Shown: positions 26,416-34,654 of the stretch, piece by piece
Numbering within the stretch: position 1 is the stretch's first letter
Layout of the letters: each line of letters begins with the position of its first letter
NCBI RefSeq assembly: GCF_000297115.1
Contig: NZ_CAKP01000138.1
Location: 51,928-115,927 of the forward strand
Direction: 5' to 3'
DNA from: Caloramator australicus RC3
GTDB taxonomy: Bacteria > Bacillota > Clostridia > Clostridiales > Caloramatoraceae
DNA length: 64,000 nucleotides
Notes under the pieces: generated by a model
The model's database searches: none
What the model was told of the DNA's origin: nothing
The model's input: the letters and a program-made list of their open reading frames with translations, nothing else
Made by a program: the position numbers and the translations under genes

Positions 26416-27659
26416 TCTCCCCTCTCCCATAAACGTATTTCATTAATAAGCCAAAGAAGTGCTAAATTTGTTGTCAAAAGTCTAATCCTTTGTCTATCTC
26501 CAGAAAGCCTTAATTCCTTATATTTTTCCTTGCCATTAAAATAAAGTCCAAGATAAACAAGGCCTACAGGCTTTTGTTCTGTTCCACCTAAAGGACCTGC
26601 AATCCCTGTTGAGGAAATCCCAATATCAGAGTTTGAAGTTAAAGCAACTCCCCTTGCCATTTCAATTGCACATTCTTTGCTTACCGCACCAAAACTTTTT
26701 AAAGTTTCTTCACTAACATTAAGCCTTTTCATTTTTGATTCGTTACTATAAGTTACTAACCCCTCCACCAAAGATGCTGAAATTCCTGGAAAATTAACAA
26801 GCCTTGATGTTAACATCCCTCCTGTGCAGGATTCTGCTATTGCAATTTTTAAATTATGCTTTAACAAAAGAGTTCCTAAAACCTCCTCAAGACTAGTATC
26901 TCCTTCACCATAAACATATCCTTCTAATCTTTCATTGATTTCCTTAACTACAGGTTCTATTAGCTCTATGGCCTCTCTTTCATCCTTTGCCTTTGCAGTA
27001 ATTCTTAAGGTAACCTCTCCATCCTTAACGTATGGAGCTATAGTCGGATTTGTCTGGACTTCTATTAAATCCTTAATCCTATCCTCAACAAAACTCTCTC
27101 CAATTCCTGCAATTCTTAAAACCTTTGACATAAGAATATTATCAGTATATCTTAAAAGAATTGGAACAACCCTATTCTCAAATAAAGGAATCATCTCCTT
27201 AGGAGGTCCAGGCATCATAATTAAGACCTTACCGTTTTCCTCAAAATATATCCCAGGTGCTGTCCCATAATCATTTTTTAGAGCCTTAGCTCCTTCAATT
27301 ATCAAAGCTTGTTTTTTTATCCCCTCAGTTAATTGAAGCTTCCTTTTGGAAAAATATTCTTCTACTGATCTAAATGTTTCTTCATCTAAAATCAAATTTT
27401 TATTAAAATATTTTGCAGCAACTTCCTTGGAAAGGTCATCCTGAGTCGGTCCAAGTCCCCCAGTTGTTATCACTATATCGCTTCTTTTAAATGCAATTTC
27501 AAATGCATCCATAAGTCTTTTTTCATTATCCCCAACAACAGTTTGATAGTAAACAAATATTCCAAGATCCTTGAGCCTTCTTGCTATATATTGTGCATTT
27601 GTATTAACGATATCACCAAGCAATAGCTCTGTTCCAATTGAAATGATCTCCGCTATCAT
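26412..27659 (-). CDS. cinA: CinA family protein (nicotinamide mononucleotide amidase type)
   Basis: A 415-residue two-domain protein. The N-terminal MoCF-like domain (ISIGTELLLGDIVNTNAQ, TTGGLGPTQDD, MMPGPPKEM) is followed by the C-terminal amidase domain (AIAESCTGGMLTSRLVNFPG, ISSTGIAGPLGGT) that deamidates NMN in pyridine nucleotide salvage. Full length. It is the middle gene of a BFD-cinA-activator operon, coupled to the activator by an ATGA overlap. Confidence 0.93.
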   Translation of the reverse strand: MIAEIISIGTELLLGDIVNTNAQYIARRLKDLGIFVYYQTVVGDNEKRLMDAFEIAFKRSDIVITTGGLGPTQDDLSKEVAAKYFNKNLILDEETFRSVEEYFSKRKLQLTEGIKKQALIIEGAKALKNDYGTAPGIYFEENGKVLIMMPGPPKEMIPLFENRVVPILLRYTDNILMSKVLRIAGIGESFVEDRIKDLIEVQTNPTIAPYVKDGEVTLRITAKAKDEREAIELIEPVVKEINERLEGYVYGEGDTSLEEVLGTLLLKHNLKIAIAESCTGGMLTSRLVNFPGISASLVEGLVTYSNESKMKRLNVSEETLKSFGAVSKECAIEMARGVALTSNSDIGISSTGIAGPLGGTEQKPVGLVYLGLYFNGKEKYKELRLSGDRQRIRLLTTNLALLWLINEIRLWERGE

Positions 27660-27668
27660 ATTACCCTC

Positions 27669-27890
27669 CTAATTTTTACTATTTTTATATTCCTCCAAAA
27701 GTTCTATTATCTTTACTGTGCATCTTTGACCTCTGCAACTACCTGAACCTGCTCCAGTTTTTCTTCGAATCTTTTCTAATGTGTCAGCTCCTTCTTCTAT
27801 AGCTTTTTTTATACTTGCTCGTGAAATGCCTTTACACAAACAAACTTTAGTAAGTTTATCAAGAATCTCATTATTTAACTTATTATTCAC
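27669..27890 (-). CDS. BFD-like [2Fe-2S] protein
   Basis: A 73-residue protein with the bacterioferritin-associated ferredoxin-like fold: CxC near the start (VCLCKGIS) and CxxxxC near the end (GSCRGQRC), four ligands for one [2Fe-2S] cluster. In Clostridia such small proteins often accompany amino acid oxidoreductases and may carry electrons. GTG start with GGGAGGTGG upstream. It is the first gene of the operon that ends with the ornithine activator. Confidence 0.88.
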   Translation of the reverse strand: MNNKLNNEILDKLTKVCLCKGISRASIKKAIEEGADTLEKIRRKTGAGSGSCRGQRCTVKIIELLEEYKNSKN

Positions 27891-27907
27891 ATTACCACCT
27901 CCCTACT

Positions 27908-27947
27908 ATTATACCACAAGAATATATTAGATAGCCTATATAGGCTA
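27908..27947 (-). promoter_or_regulatory. Promoter of the BFD-cinA-activator operon with a palindrome over -35
   Basis: TATAAT on the minus strand (27908-27913). The -35 position has no TTGACA-like box but is covered by a perfect 16-bp palindrome TAGCCTATATAGGCTA (27932-27947). This suggests a DNA-binding protein either replaces -35 contact or blocks it. Confidence 0.6.
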
Positions 27948-27987
27948 ATTCAGGTTATAGAAGTATTTAATCCCCCAAAGTTATAAG

Positions 27988-28026
27988 AGCCCTGGAAGGA
28001 TTAGTCCAGAAATCCTTCTCAGGGCT
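27988..28026 (-). terminator. Hairpin after the glycosidase-like gene
   Basis: 15-bp arms with one bulge (27988-28002 with 28011-28026), just after the stop at 28041. The minus-strand tail (CTTATAACTTT) is only moderately T-rich. Confidence 0.65.
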
Positions 28027-28040
28027 AAGCAAAAATAATT

Positions 28041-31000
28041 TTAATTAAGATCTTTAAAGAACTCCTTTATTATATAGTAACTCTTTTTTAATCTTTCTCT
28101 ATATGCTGGTTCTTCCCAGCCCTTCCATTTATAAATTAAATCTTTTATATTCTGTTTTTCTGGGAAAACATCAATAACATTATTATTTGATATAACTATC
28201 CCTGTTATCACAAAACCATCTGTAATTGTAGTTTTAAATCTATCCCTTTCAGGATAATAAAGGTATTTTCTTGAATCATCCAAAACCCTATGACTCGATG
28301 GATCAGTTACATTTAGTTTTCCCCAAGGAATCCTTATATGTATTTTATCGCTAATATATAAGGAGTGACTTGAATCTGTAAAATCACCATATCTTAATGT
28401 AGAGCCATCTTGTCTTATCTCAGGAATAAATTTTCCATCCATAGTTACTCTGCTTTTATTTATTAAAGGTCTTATCTCCTCGAATATTCCATTCATAGTT
28501 TTCCTTGATGAAAATCTCATATTGCCAATATTATAATCAGGATGAGCCAATAGTTTTGCCTCTTTATCCTTTATTTTAATTACAAACTCCATCCCACTTG
28601 GTGCCTTTATATCAATCTTTGAAGAGTATTTAAAATCTCCCCTTAACCTATCATAGGTATCAATTCCTATGATAATTTCATTATTTTTAAAATCAAAATT
28701 CTTGTCATATTCTAATTCTATATAAAGATAAGTTTCATCATTAAATAAGCTGATTTTTTTAATAATCCCATCATTCAAAAATTCCAAATCTGCCTTTTCT
28801 GGCTTTACGCTTTCAATTGCAAGTATTCCGTAGTTTTGTTCAGGGTCATTGGCATTATGCCAAAGCACATGTCTTTCATAAGGTATCATGAAGGGTTCCG
28901 TTATCCATGTCTTTTTTGCCCACTCATCCATCCATTCGAATATTATTCCTCCAATATAACCTTCCCTTTTTATTGCCTTCATCATCCTTACTATTCCTTC
29001 TCCTTGAGTTATCTCATCCACACCCCCATGGTTATATCCATCAGGATTCATATGTGCATTGCCCATCCCCGTTGCCAGCCCAAATTCAGCAACTAAAGCT
29101 GGGAATTTTTTGTGTTGAGAAATAAATTCCCTTATATATCCACCATACATAAGCCTTCCATATTCATCCTGATATTCTTTATAATGTTCTTCATTGTTCA
29201 TAAAATCAGGATAGTTAGGATAAATATGATATGCCCCAAAAAATCCTGCAATATTTTTTTCTCCTAAATCAAATTTATTAATATCAACTGATGCCTTATC
29301 GTTATATTCTAATTCCTTTTTACCTTCTTTATTAAATTCCGTTCTATGAATAATAGGGTCCAAAGTCGGCCAACTTACTATAGCAACAGGATGTTGAAAC
29401 TTATATTTTTCATCTTCATATTTAATCAAATAATCACAAGTCATAGCAAGCCAAGCCTCAGTTGCCTCACCATTTGGGGCAGAGATATACTCTCCTTTAT
29501 AAACATATCCCTTGTTTTTCTGATTTGTGCTTATAACCTCTTCAGGCTCTAATTCTCTTCCTACTAAAAAAGCAATAGTCCATTTTGATACATCTGCCTC
29601 ATATTTCCCATAGGACTTTCCTACTCTCTTTGGAATTTCAACATTCCCATGAATAGCATCAACCACATATCCAATTTCCTTTAAAAAGCTTTGTAAGTTG
29701 TCCTTATCCAAGTAATTATGATCCTTTGGATTTTCATCCGGCCAAGCTTCCTGAATTAGAAACAAAGGATTTTCCTTGTAAATTTCATTATACGTCCTTA
29801 AGGCTTTATAAAATGAAGGATGAACTAACGTATATACACGCACAACATTTGCATTCATTTTGCCAATCATATCAAACCATCTTAAATAATCTATTTCATT
29901 ATCCGGCATCTGGGTAAACCACTTTCCTGGAGTTGCAAGTCCTAAATTAACTCCCTTTATAAACAGTTTTTGCCACGCACCATCCTTATAAATTTGAAAC
30001 TCATTATCCCTTATTCTTGATACCAGTTTAACACCCTTATAGTTGTAGATTTCTTGGCTTAAATTTTTTTCATTTATAGTTTTAGCATCTTTTATTATCT
30101 TTTTCATCATAGGAACATAAACCTTCCAATAAAAGGCATCCTGCGATGATTCAGTATTGAAGGATAAGATTTTCTTTATAAAATCATATCCAACAAACCT
30201 ATAAAATGACGGGACACTTTTAACATCTGCAAAATCTCCCGCAAAATAATACGCCTTATAATCTTCAGTTATTTTCCTAAGAACAGCTGGGAACTCAACT
30301 TTTAAGTTATATCCTTCAAGCTTTTTGATTCCATTATCCTTAAGATCCAAAACAAATTTTGCTAAAACTTCAGAATCTTTATTGTTTATTATCTCAAACC
30401 AATAATTAAAGTTAACTTTATTTATTACATTAAATTCATTAATATACTTATCATCAAAAACAACCTTTAATTTTTGTTTATTAAAATCATTTTTGTCTAA
30501 AACCACTATTTCATTATTCTCAGAAATAAACACAAAACCATTTCCTTTAAAATCCCACTTTTTATTATACTGTTTCTCATAGTTTTCAATCACCCATATT
30601 GGAACCTCTATATCCCTTTTAAGTTCCGCAAAGTATCTCCCAATCCACCCGCTCCACTTAAACCCGAAGATATCCTCCATTTCTTTTTTAACCTTTTCAT
30701 TCGTTGGATATTCAATCGTGTTGAATTCTGCAACTATAGTTCTTCCATTATTTAAATATGATTTTATTTTAAATAGTTCCTCCTCTGTTAACCCACCGTA
30801 TATTAATTCTGATTTGCTTCCTTCCTTATTATCTTTATTAAAATCATCCGTATAAACACCATAGGTATCAGCTAAATAAATAAAATCCGGATTATTGGGT
30901 TGAATTTCAAATATTTTATAACCATTTTCTTCAGGATGGAAGCCAAAGTAATCCTTTTTATAATCAAAATAATCCTTTGTTATCCTATTTTTTATCTTCA

Positions 31001-31172
31001 TATTATTTAATACCCAAACCAATCCTTTATGCTCCCTAAAATCTCTAGTTGGGACAGTTTTATCTATTATCCAAATATTTAAATAAGATGTTTGCTTTTT
31101 CATGAAAAGCAAAATTGGCAGCATTACAATAAGCAATAGAAAACAAATCATAAAAATTAACCTTTTTTTCAT
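28041..31172 (-). CDS. Membrane-anchored glycoside hydrolase-like protein
   Basis: A 1043-residue protein with an N-terminal signal-anchor (residues 2-26). Residues about 30-170 resemble a class I amidotransferase-like fold (DFIYLADTYGVY, LKSYLNNGRTIVAEF-type pattern). Residues about 410-800 look like a glycosidase TIM barrel (IKGVNLGLATPGKWF, MNANVVRVYTLVHPSFYKAL, LVAEFGLATGMGNAH, GGIIFEWMDEW). The C-terminal 200 residues look beta-rich, perhaps carbohydrate-binding. The acid pair in AEFG and EWMDEW may be catalytic. A role in handling extracellular polysaccharide is likely; the substrate is unknown. It appears to be a single-gene unit. Confidence 0.7.
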   Translation of the reverse strand: MKKRLIFMICFLLLIVMLPILLFMKKQTSYLNIWIIDKTVPTRDFREHKGLVWVLNNMKIKNRITKDYFDYKKDYFGFHPEENGYKIFEIQPNNPDFIYLADTYGVYTDDFNKDNKEGSKSELIYGGLTEEELFKIKSYLNNGRTIVAEFNTIEYPTNEKVKKEMEDIFGFKWSGWIGRYFAELKRDIEVPIWVIENYEKQYNKKWDFKGNGFVFISENNEIVVLDKNDFNKQKLKVVFDDKYINEFNVINKVNFNYWFEIINNKDSEVLAKFVLDLKDNGIKKLEGYNLKVEFPAVLRKITEDYKAYYFAGDFADVKSVPSFYRFVGYDFIKKILSFNTESSQDAFYWKVYVPMMKKIIKDAKTINEKNLSQEIYNYKGVKLVSRIRDNEFQIYKDGAWQKLFIKGVNLGLATPGKWFTQMPDNEIDYLRWFDMIGKMNANVVRVYTLVHPSFYKALRTYNEIYKENPLFLIQEAWPDENPKDHNYLDKDNLQSFLKEIGYVVDAIHGNVEIPKRVGKSYGKYEADVSKWTIAFLVGRELEPEEVISTNQKNKGYVYKGEYISAPNGEATEAWLAMTCDYLIKYEDEKYKFQHPVAIVSWPTLDPIIHRTEFNKEGKKELEYNDKASVDINKFDLGEKNIAGFFGAYHIYPNYPDFMNNEEHYKEYQDEYGRLMYGGYIREFISQHKKFPALVAEFGLATGMGNAHMNPDGYNHGGVDEITQGEGIVRMMKAIKREGYIGGIIFEWMDEWAKKTWITEPFMIPYERHVLWHNANDPEQNYGILAIESVKPEKADLEFLNDGIIKKISLFNDETYLYIELEYDKNFDFKNNEIIIGIDTYDRLRGDFKYSSKIDIKAPSGMEFVIKIKDKEAKLLAHPDYNIGNMRFSSRKTMNGIFEEIRPLINKSRVTMDGKFIPEIRQDGSTLRYGDFTDSSHSLYISDKIHIRIPWGKLNVTDPSSHRVLDDSRKYLYYPERDRFKTTITDGFVITGIVISNNNVIDVFPEKQNIKDLIYKWKGWEEPAYRERLKKSYYIIKEFFKDLN

Positions 31173-31237
31173 CCCCCATCACCATCTTTCATATCAATTT
31201 TTACATTATTATACTACATTTTTCACTATATTGATAT

Positions 31238-31259
31238 AAAAAAAGAGGCATAAGCCTCT
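31238..31259 (-). terminator. Terminator after the beta-propeller gene
   Basis: AGAGGC/GCCTCT stem (31244-31249 with 31254-31259) overlapping the stop codon, followed on the minus strand by TTTTTTTA. Confidence 0.8.
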
Positions 31260-33277
31260 CATATTCTTTCATTCTTTATAATCCTCATTTCATCTAAATC
31301 CAAAACAGTTACCCCGATATTGGAGATTACATACATATATTTATCAACGAATACCGCCCTATAACCGTAATCATAGTATTCGACTGCGTTATCGTTTTTT
31401 AATAAATCCATCTGGGTAATCTTTTGCAGCAATTTTATTTCATTTTCATCAATCCTTAAAAGGCAGAGTCCTCTAAATATTTGAGTATAAGAATCATCAT
31501 CCCTGGTTTCATATAAATCAAAGGCATAAAGGTCGTATGGTTTATATACGGTTAAAGCCTTATGGTTGTATAAGGATTCTGAGAAGGTGCCTCTTCCTCC
31601 TATTTCAAGCTTTGAAATTTGTTTTGGATTATCTAATTCTGAAATATCAAATAAAGCAATCTTTATGCCCTTATTAATTACCCTGCCCTCTAAATCTGCC
31701 GTTTCCAGTCCAATTCCAATAAGTCTGTTATCTCCTAATGGATGAAGGTAAGTGCTATATCCTGGTATCTTTAGATATCCTAGTATCTTAGGATTATGAG
31801 GGTTTTTAAGATCAATAACAAATAATGGATCCACCTGTTTAAAGGTTACCATATACATTTTATCGTTAGAAAATCTTACTGAATATATCCTCTCACCCTC
31901 TGCAATATTTCTTATACTGCCTGTTAATTTAAGATTTCTATCGAGAACAAAAACATTATTGCTAGTATTGAAGCTTTTCCCATTATAGCTTTCTTCAGTT
32001 GTCGCAATTCTAAAATAGCCCTCGTATTCATCCATTGAAAATTGATTAATTATATATCCGTCAACTTCTCCATATCCTTTGTAATTTACATCACTTTGTA
32101 AATTGAACTTATATATAAGGGTTTTTTGTTTATAGTTTTCCAACGATTGAACTGCATCCTTACCATTTACTTTTTCAAAAGGCTTTACAGCCTCTGTTTG
32201 TGTTGTTATAAGATAAAGATTTTCCCTAGACATATACATTTGATAAAAATTGCCTAAAGCAGACTGCATTCTAATATTAAAATTATTTAAATTAATATTG
32301 GAAATTACAGTAAAGTTAGAACTTAAGTTATTTTCATTATATAAAACGTTTTTTGCATCAATATAAATTTTCTTATCAGTCTTATCATAATCTACATAAT
32401 AGGGTAGAACATTTTCATTTTTATCTTGTATAAAATATCTCATCCATTTGTTTGTTACTAGATAAAAATTGTCCCCATTTATCCTGCTTGATAATATATT
32501 TCCTGAAACTTCAAATTGCTTAACTAAACTAAATTTATCAATATCCTTTATATCGTATATTGAAATTAAAGTCGTCTCATCACCCCACCTTATAGGCATA
32601 ATATCAACTTTTTCACTTGGCGTTGACTTTTTATATGGCTCTTCCTTTCCTTGTTCGTATCTAATCAATCCGGATAATAAAACTAAATATTTTTTATCTT
32701 CCTTTACATAAATAAACATTTCTCTTAAATAGAGGTTATTTAAGTCAGCATTTATTATATTAGCATATAGATCTTTTACCTTTAGCCTTTTTATTATTTC
32801 AGCCCTATCGTTCGCCTTAAAAATTATCAACTCATTTTTGTAGCTGTTAATTGAATATATATATTTCCCATCGGTTTTAATTATATCCGCCTCATCAATT
32901 CCTTCTACTTGAACATTTGTAGTAGAATGGGCAGGACTTTCTGATTTTGCACTTTCTTGAGCAAGATTAAATACACCATCCCTTGCTGGCATTCCAACGC
33001 TCTTTAAGGCATTTAACAAATCCTTTTCACTTTTAGCTGCTTTAAGTTCATAGCTTTTTACAACCTTTATTCCTTTAGAATTATTCACAGCAATCGCAAC
33101 ATAGCTTAAAACAATAGCAAAAATTACTGCAAAAACTAGAGAAACCTTTGAAAGTGAAAAACTTTTAAATTTATTTCCATCATCTAAGCATCTATTTAAA
33201 GTCTTAGTCTTCAAATCCTTTGAAGCCTTAATCTTGTCAAGTTCGGATAAATCAAACCTTTTTCTGTCATCCTTCAT
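31259..33277 (-). CDS. Membrane-anchored beta-propeller domain protein
   Basis: A 672-residue protein. About 50 charged N-terminal residues come first, then one membrane span (VSLVFAVIFAIVLSYVAIAV), and a large outer part with repeated beta-propeller blades (VEGIDEADIIKTDGKYIYSI, NGDNFYLVTNKW, SNDKMYMVTFKQVDPLFVIDLKNP, LGDNRLIGIGLE). It matches the Beta_propel (C-terminal beta-propeller) family. The ATG at 33277 has GGGGAGG upstream and overlaps the sigma factor gene by 11 bases. Its short inner tail followed by a membrane span is the topology of an anti-sigma or signal-relay protein, but no anti-sigma domain is recognised. Confidence 0.85.
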   Translation of the reverse strand: MKDDRKRFDLSELDKIKASKDLKTKTLNRCLDDGNKFKSFSLSKVSLVFAVIFAIVLSYVAIAVNNSKGIKVVKSYELKAAKSEKDLLNALKSVGMPARDGVFNLAQESAKSESPAHSTTNVQVEGIDEADIIKTDGKYIYSINSYKNELIIFKANDRAEIIKRLKVKDLYANIINADLNNLYLREMFIYVKEDKKYLVLLSGLIRYEQGKEEPYKKSTPSEKVDIMPIRWGDETTLISIYDIKDIDKFSLVKQFEVSGNILSSRINGDNFYLVTNKWMRYFIQDKNENVLPYYVDYDKTDKKIYIDAKNVLYNENNLSSNFTVISNINLNNFNIRMQSALGNFYQMYMSRENLYLITTQTEAVKPFEKVNGKDAVQSLENYKQKTLIYKFNLQSDVNYKGYGEVDGYIINQFSMDEYEGYFRIATTEESYNGKSFNTSNNVFVLDRNLKLTGSIRNIAEGERIYSVRFSNDKMYMVTFKQVDPLFVIDLKNPHNPKILGYLKIPGYSTYLHPLGDNRLIGIGLETADLEGRVINKGIKIALFDISELDNPKQISKLEIGGRGTFSESLYNHKALTVYKPYDLYAFDLYETRDDDSYTQIFRGLCLLRIDENEIKLLQKITQMDLLKNDNAVEYYDYGYRAVFVDKYMYVISNIGVTVLDLDEMRIIKNERI

Positions 33278-33791
33278 AATCAACAACCTCCCCTTCATTG
33301 AAAATATTTTTTAGCTGATCCCTTGCCCGTTTTAATCTACTTCTCACTGCAGTCTCTGATATCCCAATTGTTTTTGCTATTTCTATCGTATTGAAGTCAA
33401 AATAATAATATAAAAGAATAACTTCTCTGTATTTAGGAGGTAAGTTTAAAACCGCCTTGATTACTTCATGCTTTTTAATTTCATCTATTACCAAACCCTC
33501 TACATCGGTAGAACTGTTTTCCTTTATTTCATCTAAAAATATAAACCTTTTAATCCAAGCGCTTTTTAAATAGTCCTTGCAAATATTTATCGCTATACGG
33601 ATAATCCATGTTTTTTCGCTTGAATCCCCTCTAAAATTCTTTAGATTGTTATAAACCTTTATAAACGTCTCTTGAAACAAATCCTGCGCTGCAGCATAGT
33701 CCTTTGTATATACAAAACAAATTCTTAAAACATCATCGCCATATTTTTCTACTAAATCTTCTATTTTCCTTGAATCCTCCGCTCTATCCAC
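33267..33791 (-). CDS. ECF-type RNA polymerase sigma factor
   Basis: A 174-residue sigma-70 family protein with region 2 (DVLRICFVYTKDYAAAQDLFQETFIKVYNNLKNFRG) and region 4 (NLPPKYREVILLYYYFDFNTIEIAKTIGISETAVRSRLKRARDQL). It lacks regions 1 and 3, as in extracytoplasmic-function sigma factors. The GTG at 33791 has GGAGGG 6 bases upstream. An ECF-type promoter sits just before it, which suggests self-activation. It overlaps the beta-propeller gene, its probable signalling partner. Confidence 0.93.
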   Translation of the reverse strand: MDRAEDSRKIEDLVEKYGDDVLRICFVYTKDYAAAQDLFQETFIKVYNNLKNFRGDSSEKTWIIRIAINICKDYLKSAWIKRFIFLDEIKENSSTDVEGLVIDEIKKHEVIKAVLNLPPKYREVILLYYYFDFNTIEIAKTIGISETAVRSRLKRARDQLKNIFNEGEVVDYEG

Positions 33792-33815
33792 GATTAACCC
33801 TCCTTTCAACCTTTA

Positions 33816-33842
33816 GACGACTTTCATACGCTTTTCGTTGCA
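33816..33842 (-). promoter_or_regulatory. ECF-type promoter of the sigma factor operon
   Basis: Minus strand TGCAAC (33837-33842), 17-base spacer, CGTC (33816-33819). This AAC...CGTC pattern matches Bacillus ECF promoters and no good sigma-A promoter is seen in the same gap. Confidence 0.65.
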
Positions 33843-33846
33843 TAAA

Positions 33847-33870
33847 TTTAGGGGACATATGTCCCCTAAA
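33847..33870 (-). terminator. Perfect 24-bp palindrome at the patatin gene end
   Basis: Centred on CATATG with TAGGGGAC arms, it contains the patatin stop codon. It lies only 4 bases upstream of the ECF -35 element. The downstream tail is poor in T, so it may be a weak terminator, an mRNA end-stabiliser or an operator. Confidence 0.5.
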
Positions 33871-34633
33871 CTTCTACTTTACTTGCCATCTCATATCCTT
33901 TTTGAAACAAGTCAAAGCAAAAATCCTTTTCAAACCTTATTGTATCCTCAGGATTTATTTTAAAATTTGGTTTAAACACAAATAGATCCTCTTCTTTATA
34001 ATACTTATAAATATATTCAGGAACTTCAAAGGTATCCCTAAGGGCAATAATTATTATTTTATCCATCCTGTGATTAATAAAAGGCTGTAAAAGACAATTA
34101 TTCATAATCCCTCCATCAAGTTTAAAGCCATCGTATAAGCCTAACAAAACATCCTGAGTAAACCTTTCAAATAAAAGTTTTGTATCGAACATTTTGCCTT
34201 TAAAATCCACTAAAGCTTTATTATTATAAGGCAAAAGCGAGCTTACTTTAACAGCCTCTAAGGCATCTTCCTTCCCCTTTCCCTTTATATCAACTATGAT
34301 TTCATACAAGCTGCTTTTTTTGATTAAAACATAATTTATATAAACATGCTCTATCTTTTCATCTTCACCTTCCAGCAAATATAGTTCGTTTATTATCTTA
34401 GAATTATCGATTACCTTATCCAGCGAAGATTTATATCTTTCACCGTCCATATTTATCCAAAATTCATATAATCCTTCATAGGCATTTTTCATCATAAAAT
34501 ATGCATTTATAGCTCCAATGGATGTTCCTGAAACAATATTTATATTAAGGTCCTTTTCCTTCAAAGCCTTTATTATCCCAGCCTGAAAGGCTCCCTTAGC
34601 ACCACCACCAGTTAAGCATAATCCATACCTCAA
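33866..34633 (-). CDS. Patatin-like phospholipase
   Basis: A 255-residue hydrolase. The oxyanion motif GGGAKGAFQAG is at residues 9-19, the nucleophile serine is in GTSIG (about residue 38), and the dyad aspartate is in LDGGIMNN. The family cleaves acyl chains from phospholipids or related lipids. TTG start with GGAGGCGA 7 bases upstream. It is the last gene of a three-gene operon after an MFS transporter and a phosphatase-superfamily protein. Confidence 0.9.
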   Translation of the reverse strand: MRYGLCLTGGGAKGAFQAGIIKALKEKDLNINIVSGTSIGAINAYFMMKNAYEGLYEFWINMDGERYKSSLDKVIDNSKIINELYLLEGEDEKIEHVYINYVLIKKSSLYEIIVDIKGKGKEDALEAVKVSSLLPYNNKALVDFKGKMFDTKLLFERFTQDVLLGLYDGFKLDGGIMNNCLLQPFINHRMDKIIIIALRDTFEVPEYIYKYYKEEDLFVFKPNFKINPEDTIRFEKDFCFDLFQKGYEMASKVEV

Positions 34634-34654
34634 TTTGCATCGCCTCCATAAAAA

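Noticed and set aside
27669..27890. Fur-type operator in front of the BFD gene
   Set aside because: The palindrome there (TAGCCTATATAGGCTA) does not look like a Fur box.
28836..29125. Overlapping plus-strand open frames inside the glycosidase-like gene
   Set aside because: Low-complexity His/Ser/Phe-rich shadows of a well-supported minus-strand gene, with no ribosome-binding sites.
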